IMG/VR virus record: IMGVR_UViG_3300036945_001177
Location: 1 to 24,630 of that record
DNA: 24,630 nt
From: a virus
Reading direction: 5' to 3' (one strand)
This document shows, one piece after another, positions 22,365 through 24,630 of the stretch (position 1 is the stretch's first letter; every line of letters begins with the position of its first letter). The position numbers and the translations under genes were made by a program. A model generated the notes under the pieces. It saw only the letters and a list, made by a program, of their open reading frames with translations, did not search any database and was not told the DNA's origin.

Positions 22365-22822
22365 AAGCCAACGCCTTCCTCGAAATCATCGCCCTCATGC
22401 GTGCCGCCAAGTGCGACACCATCAAAATCCTCAACGAGCCATTCATGCCCTTGTGCGTGGAGTTCATCGGCAACTACGGGCCATCCGGCACGGGCAACGA
22501 ATGCGTTTCGTTCTGCCACTACGGCGAGCAAAACGGCGACGCCATGCGAGATCCTGAAGTCATCTTTGAGATCGTGCCCAAAGACGGCGAAAACTACCTC
22601 TTCGCCTACAACTACCGCAACGACTACGCCGGATTCGAGTCCGACGTTTTCGCAAACGACACCCTCGACCGCGCTCTCGCCAACGAGATCAACGCCTTCG
22701 CCCTCCTGTGGGCCGAAAACCTCACCGAACAGGGCTTCGTCACCGCCACGCGCGACCAGCTCGCCGCGCCTGCCATCGCCACCGAAACCGCCACGGCCTC
22801 CGCCGCCTCCTCCAATGGTTAA
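22361..22822 (+). CDS. DUF6908-like phage protein
   Basis: A protein of 153 residues. The body includes LCVEFIGNYGPSGTGNECVS, then FCHYGEQNGDAMRDPEVIFE and YNYRNDYAGFESDVF, with the Asn-Gly-Asp and Asp-Pro-Glu turns seen in the DUF6908 family of phage and plasmid proteins. The last 25 residues are a low-complexity Ala/Thr/Ser tail. The start is preceded by ACCGACCAA instead of a Shine-Dalgarno. The start of the next gene lies 8 bases inside its 3' end. Function is unknown in the family. Confidence 0.65.
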   Translation: MKANAFLEIIALMRAAKCDTIKILNEPFMPLCVEFIGNYGPSGTGNECVSFCHYGEQNGDAMRDPEVIFEIVPKDGENYLFAYNYRNDYAGFESDVFANDTLDRALANEINAFALLWAENLTEQGFVTATRDQLAAPAIATETATASAASSNG

Positions 22823-23525
22823 ACTCACCGTCACACCTCGCAAACGCCGCGCCTCCTCTGATCCTACGGGCGAGCCACCGCCGCCACCGCCGCGCGGCAT
22901 TGTGCCGCCGTCCGCGTCCGCCTCGCTCCTCAACCGCGAAAGCTACCTGATCGCCGCCATCGACCGCATCCGCCCGCTTTTCCAAGCCGCCGGGCTGGAC
23001 GTGCCGCCGGTTCGCGTCTCGGTCGGTTGGCCGGGAGGCCGGGGCGGCAAAAACAAGATCGGCTCCTGCTGGCCCCGCGCCGCCTCCAAGGACGGGACGT
23101 TTCAGGTCTTCGTCTCGCCGGTCGTGGACGACACGCACCAAGCCCTTGGGGTGCTCGTGCATGAACTCTGCCACGCCTGCACCGATTGCAGCGGCCACGG
23201 GGCCGACTTCTCCAAGCTCGCGCGGGCCGTCGGCCTGGAGGGCAAGCTGACCGCCACCTACCCAAGCCAGACGCTACTCGACCGTTTAAACGGCTTCGTG
23301 ATCGAGCCGATGGGCACCTACCCGCACTCGGCGATTGTGCCGGAGGAGAGCGGCGAGAAAAAGCAGGGCACGCGCATGGTAAAATGCGTGTGCGAGGAAT
23401 CCGGCTACACCTGCCGGACGACGCGCTCCTGGCTCGACCAATACGGCGCTCCGATCTCGCCCAAGACCAAACGCCCCATGACCGTCATCGAGCCGGAGCC
23501 GACCGGCGGAGAGGAGTCCGCATGA
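22815..23525 (+). CDS. SprT-like zinc metalloprotease
   Basis: A protein of 236 residues. A disordered Pro-rich N-terminus (about 1-35) precedes the catalytic domain, with zinc motif HELCH at 116-120 (H116, H120, catalytic E117) and a third His at 128 in DCSGHGADF, the HExxH...H order of SprT/Spartan proteins. C191, C193 and C200 (CVCEESGYTC) form a C-terminal zinc-ribbon-like element, another SprT feature, although one ligand of a four-Cys knuckle is unclear. SprT-type enzymes digest proteins bound or crosslinked to DNA; phage copies may clear host proteins from DNA. The start at 22815 overlaps the previous gene; the stop overlaps the next ATG (ATGA). Confidence 0.85.
   Translation: MVKLTVTPRKRRASSDPTGEPPPPPPRGIVPPSASASLLNRESYLIAAIDRIRPLFQAAGLDVPPVRVSVGWPGGRGGKNKIGSCWPRAASKDGTFQVFVSPVVDDTHQALGVLVHELCHACTDCSGHGADFSKLARAVGLEGKLTATYPSQTLLDRLNGFVIEPMGTYPHSAIVPEESGEKKQGTRMVKCVCEESGYTCRTTRSWLDQYGAPISPKTKRPMTVIEPEPTGGEESA
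23284..23291. repeat. GTTTAAAC palindrome, copy 8
   Basis: It is inside the SprT-like gene, spanning CGT TTA AAC (Arg-Leu-Asn), the same codon register as copy 5 in the small terminase. Confidence 0.6.
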
Positions 23526-23773
23526 GCCACCGCTACACAGTCATAACCGATCCGAGCGGATGCCGCATAGTCGAAGGCGAATCCATACCGATGGGCGACG
23601 CCGGGGCGCTGCTCACCGCATGGGCGGAGCGCGGCGATGAGTCCGACCCTGTGGTCTGCGACATGCGCCTGCCGAAGATCCTGACTGCGCGCTCGGCATC
23701 CAAGGTTGTCCTTGTTGTTGGCCGCAAATCCGAACTCGACGCCCTCGCCGGGCGGATAGGGGGTGTCGAATGA
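23522..23773 (+). CDS. Small phage protein (83 aa), unknown function
   Basis: A protein of 83 residues, coupled by ATGA overlaps to the SprT-like gene before it and to the next gene after it. It has a beta start (RYTVITDPSGCRIVEGESIP), a helix GDAGALLTAWAERG and a second alpha/beta half (KVVLVVGRKSELDALAGRIG). No family is recognised. The overlap at both ends and phage-like codon use support a real gene. Confidence 0.6.
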   Translation: MSHRYTVITDPSGCRIVEGESIPMGDAGALLTAWAERGDESDPVVCDMRLPKILTARSASKVVLVVGRKSELDALAGRIGGVE

Positions 23774-24156
23774 GTGCCATTCCAGACCTAACCGGAAAGC
23801 CTGTGACGCTCGTCTGCACCATCGTTGACGCGGCGGCATGGGGTGCCGAAAACCCCTTCCGCTGGCCGGACTTCCACGGCCTGCACCTCTACCGCATCGC
23901 CGCCTTCGATGCGCTCGACCGCCTGGACGAGTGCGACGCACGCAGGGAGCATGACGAGGACACCGGAACCAAGCAAACCGAGTTGGCTCTTGCTGCGTGC
24001 CGCTCGATCCTCTTCGCCGCCAAAAACGCTGTTCGCCACCGGGGCGAATATAGTCTGACCGACCTCCGCGCCGCCGAAGCCCTAGCCGCTCAGGCGCTCG
24101 GCAACTCTAACGTCGCAGTGAGGGAGCCGGAGGACAGCCCTCGGCACTCCCTGTGA
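23770..24156 (+). CDS. Unknown protein whose 3' end lies inside an attC-like site
   Basis: A protein of 128 residues. The body (residues 1 to about 110) has a beta start (KPVTLVCTIVDAAAWGAENP), aromatic residues (FRWPDFHGLHLYRIAAFDAL) and helices rich in Asp, Arg and Ala (AALAACRSILF-type, LRAAEALAAQALG). The start overlaps the upstream stop (ATGA), so it belongs to the phage operon. From codon ~112 on (NSNVAVREPEDSPRHSL) the frame runs into the attC-like site beginning at 24105, so this tail probably comes from the inserted site and the original 3' end of the phage gene was lost. No family is recognised. Confidence 0.6.
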   Translation: MSAIPDLTGKPVTLVCTIVDAAAWGAENPFRWPDFHGLHLYRIAAFDALDRLDECDARREHDEDTGTKQTELALAACRSILFAAKNAVRHRGEYSLTDLRAAEALAAQALGNSNVAVREPEDSPRHSL

Positions 24157-24191
24157 CGCGCATACGGCTTCCCTCCAGTGCATTGTTAGCC
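24105..24191 (-). mobile_element. attC-like integron recombination site 1
   Basis: The plus strand reads CTCTAAC (24105-24111), spacer, GAGGGA (24120-24125), GCCG (24126-24129), variable loop, CGGC (24165-24168), unpaired T, TCCCTC (24170-24175), unpaired C, spacer, GTTAGCC (24185-24191). The arms pair as 5 of 7 + 6 + 4 bp with 8-base unpaired spacers and two extrahelical bases 6 bp apart, the attC layout. The extra bases lie on the 3' plus-strand arm, so the cassette sense strand is minus: GGCTAACAATGC there matches the usual attC left end. The left R box (GTTAGAG on minus) matches its partner in only 5 of 7 positions, as expected if its outer bases come from the phage DNA at an insertion point. 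Confidence 0.72.
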
Positions 24192-24202
24192 GCTTTTTTC
24201 CT

Positions 24203-24586
24203 ATGGATACCGAAACAACCAAAATCGAAGTCACCGAAAAAGACATCGGGGACGTAGTAACCGCGCTTCACCGGAGTTTTTCCGATGAGCTATACGCAAC
24301 GCCGCCCGACGGTCTGGACCGCTACTGGTTCTTTCGTTGGGACGCCACGAAGTCCGCCGAGTGGAATACCTACCAATTTCACGATCTCGTGAAACTCTAC
24401 GGGGCGCAGTGCCGCCGATGGGAGGAGCACCACCACGGGATTTGCTGCGTCGTCGAGCGGGTGCGCGACAAATACCTTATGCCCAAGATACGTGAGTTTC
24501 TGTCTGCTCTGGCTAACGCACAAGTTCAGAGACGCCCAGCCTCTGAGCCCAGCACAACCTGTGACGATCATGGGCGTTCTCTGTAA
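24203..24586 (+). CDS. Cassette-borne unknown protein between two attC-like sites
   Basis: A protein of 127 residues beginning 11 bases after attC-like site 1 and ending inside site 2. It has an acidic start (MDTETTKIEVTEKDIGDVVT), then ALHRSFSDELYATPPDGLDR, an aromatic-rich centre (YWFFRWDATKSAEWNTYQFH) and helices RRWEEHHHGICCVVERVRDK and LMPKIREFLSAL. The last 25 or so residues (ANAQVQRRPASEPSTTCDDH onward) are attC-encoded and probably not functional. GC content is visibly lower than in the phage genes and codons such as ATA, GTA and TTT are used, suggesting separate origin. No family is recognised. The gene runs opposite to the orientation implied by the sites' asymmetry. No Shine-Dalgarno is present. 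Confidence 0.6.
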   Translation: MDTETTKIEVTEKDIGDVVTALHRSFSDELYATPPDGLDRYWFFRWDATKSAEWNTYQFHDLVKLYGAQCRRWEEHHHGICCVVERVRDKYLMPKIREFLSALANAQVQRRPASEPSTTCDDHGRSL

Positions 24587-24599
24587 CGCCTGGTTAGCC
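24511..24599 (-). mobile_element. attC-like integron recombination site 2
   Basis: The plus strand reads GGCTAAC (24511-24517), spacer GCACAAGTT, CAGAGA (24527-24532), CGCCCA (24533-24538), a 32-base loop, TGGGCG (24571-24576), unpaired T, TCTCTG (24578-24583), unpaired T, spacer AACGCCTG, GTTAGCC (24593-24599). All 7 + 6 + 6 arm bases pair perfectly. Spacer lengths (8 and 9) and the two extrahelical bases separated by 6 bp equal those of well-known attC sites such as that of aadB. As in site 1 the extra bases lie on the 3' plus-strand arm, so the site reads on the minus strand, with recombination expected at G/TTAGCC (complement of 24511-24517). Confidence 0.8.
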
Positions 24600-24624
24600 T
24601 CCGATTTTTAACCCACCGAAAAAC

Positions 24625-24630
24625 ATGAAT
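24625..24630 (+). CDS. Possible next gene start at the window edge
   Basis: An ATG 25 bases after attC-like site 2, preceded by CCACCGAAAAAC, could open the next cassette gene. Only two codons are visible, so this is a pointer, not an annotation of function. Confidence 0.25.

Noticed and set aside
24290-24571. Minus-strand 93-residue ORF as the true cassette gene
   Set aside because: The attC asymmetry would favour a minus-strand gene, but this frame has low-complexity shadow-like composition and most of its start region lies inside site 2. The plus-strand ORF has a far more protein-like sequence.
1-24630. CRISPR arrays, rRNA genes, insertion sequences, integrase
   Set aside because: No regularly spaced repeats, rRNA signatures, transposase or recombinase motifs were seen on either strand.

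Overview
The window is a GC-rich stretch of a tailed double-stranded DNA phage or prophage with siphovirus morphology (long non-contractile tail). No integrase, replicase or lysis gene is present, so free phage and prophage cannot be told apart. The host cannot be named from the sequence. Many start codons have A/C-rich leaders without a Shine-Dalgarno sequence, which would fit Verrucomicrobiota, but that is only a guess. No gene-free stretch exceeds 300 bases; the largest is the divergent control region at 18916-19081.

Leftward arm (minus strand, 18915 down to 1): this is one long, mostly overlapping late operon. From its upstream end it carries an ASCH-domain protein, a 41-residue basic protein, a tRNA with CAU anticodon, a PAPS-reductase-like PP-loop protein and two paralogous ParB-like proteins (an IbrA/IbrB-like trio). 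The head module follows in nearly lambda order: small terminase, large terminase, gpW, portal, S49 protease, scaffold, major capsid, Bbp16-like cement protein, an intrinsic terminator, then the gpFII, gpZ and gpU positions. The tail module has a tail tube, an overlapping G/GT-type chaperone pair, a 900-residue tape measure, and a tip cluster laid out like that of gene transfer agents (distal tail, DUF2163-like, DUF6950/NlpC-like, large hub). The hub gene runs off the left edge.

Rightward arm (plus strand, 19082 to the right edge): this is a tightly coupled early-type operon. It starts with a MoxR-like AAA+ ATPase and its partner, followed by a coiled-coil protein, an unlisted 29-residue membrane peptide, a second AAA+ ATPase, several small phage proteins, a SprT-like zinc protease and short unknown genes.

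The most unusual feature is at the right edge. Two sites (24105-24191 and 24511-24599) have the full architecture of integron attC recombination sites: outer R arms, unpaired spacer, 6-bp stem, two extrahelical bases and inner stem. They flank a cassette-sized segment with visibly lower GC than the phage genes. Their asymmetry places the cassette sense strand on the minus strand, although the ORF between them reads on the plus strand. A phage early operon that ends in an integron-type cassette array deserves direct checking.

Two repeat families also run through the window. The palindrome GTTTAAAC, always followed by G, occurs 8 times, mostly at gene junctions. A roughly 26-30 nt hairpin element occurs 4 times, always between two leftward genes.
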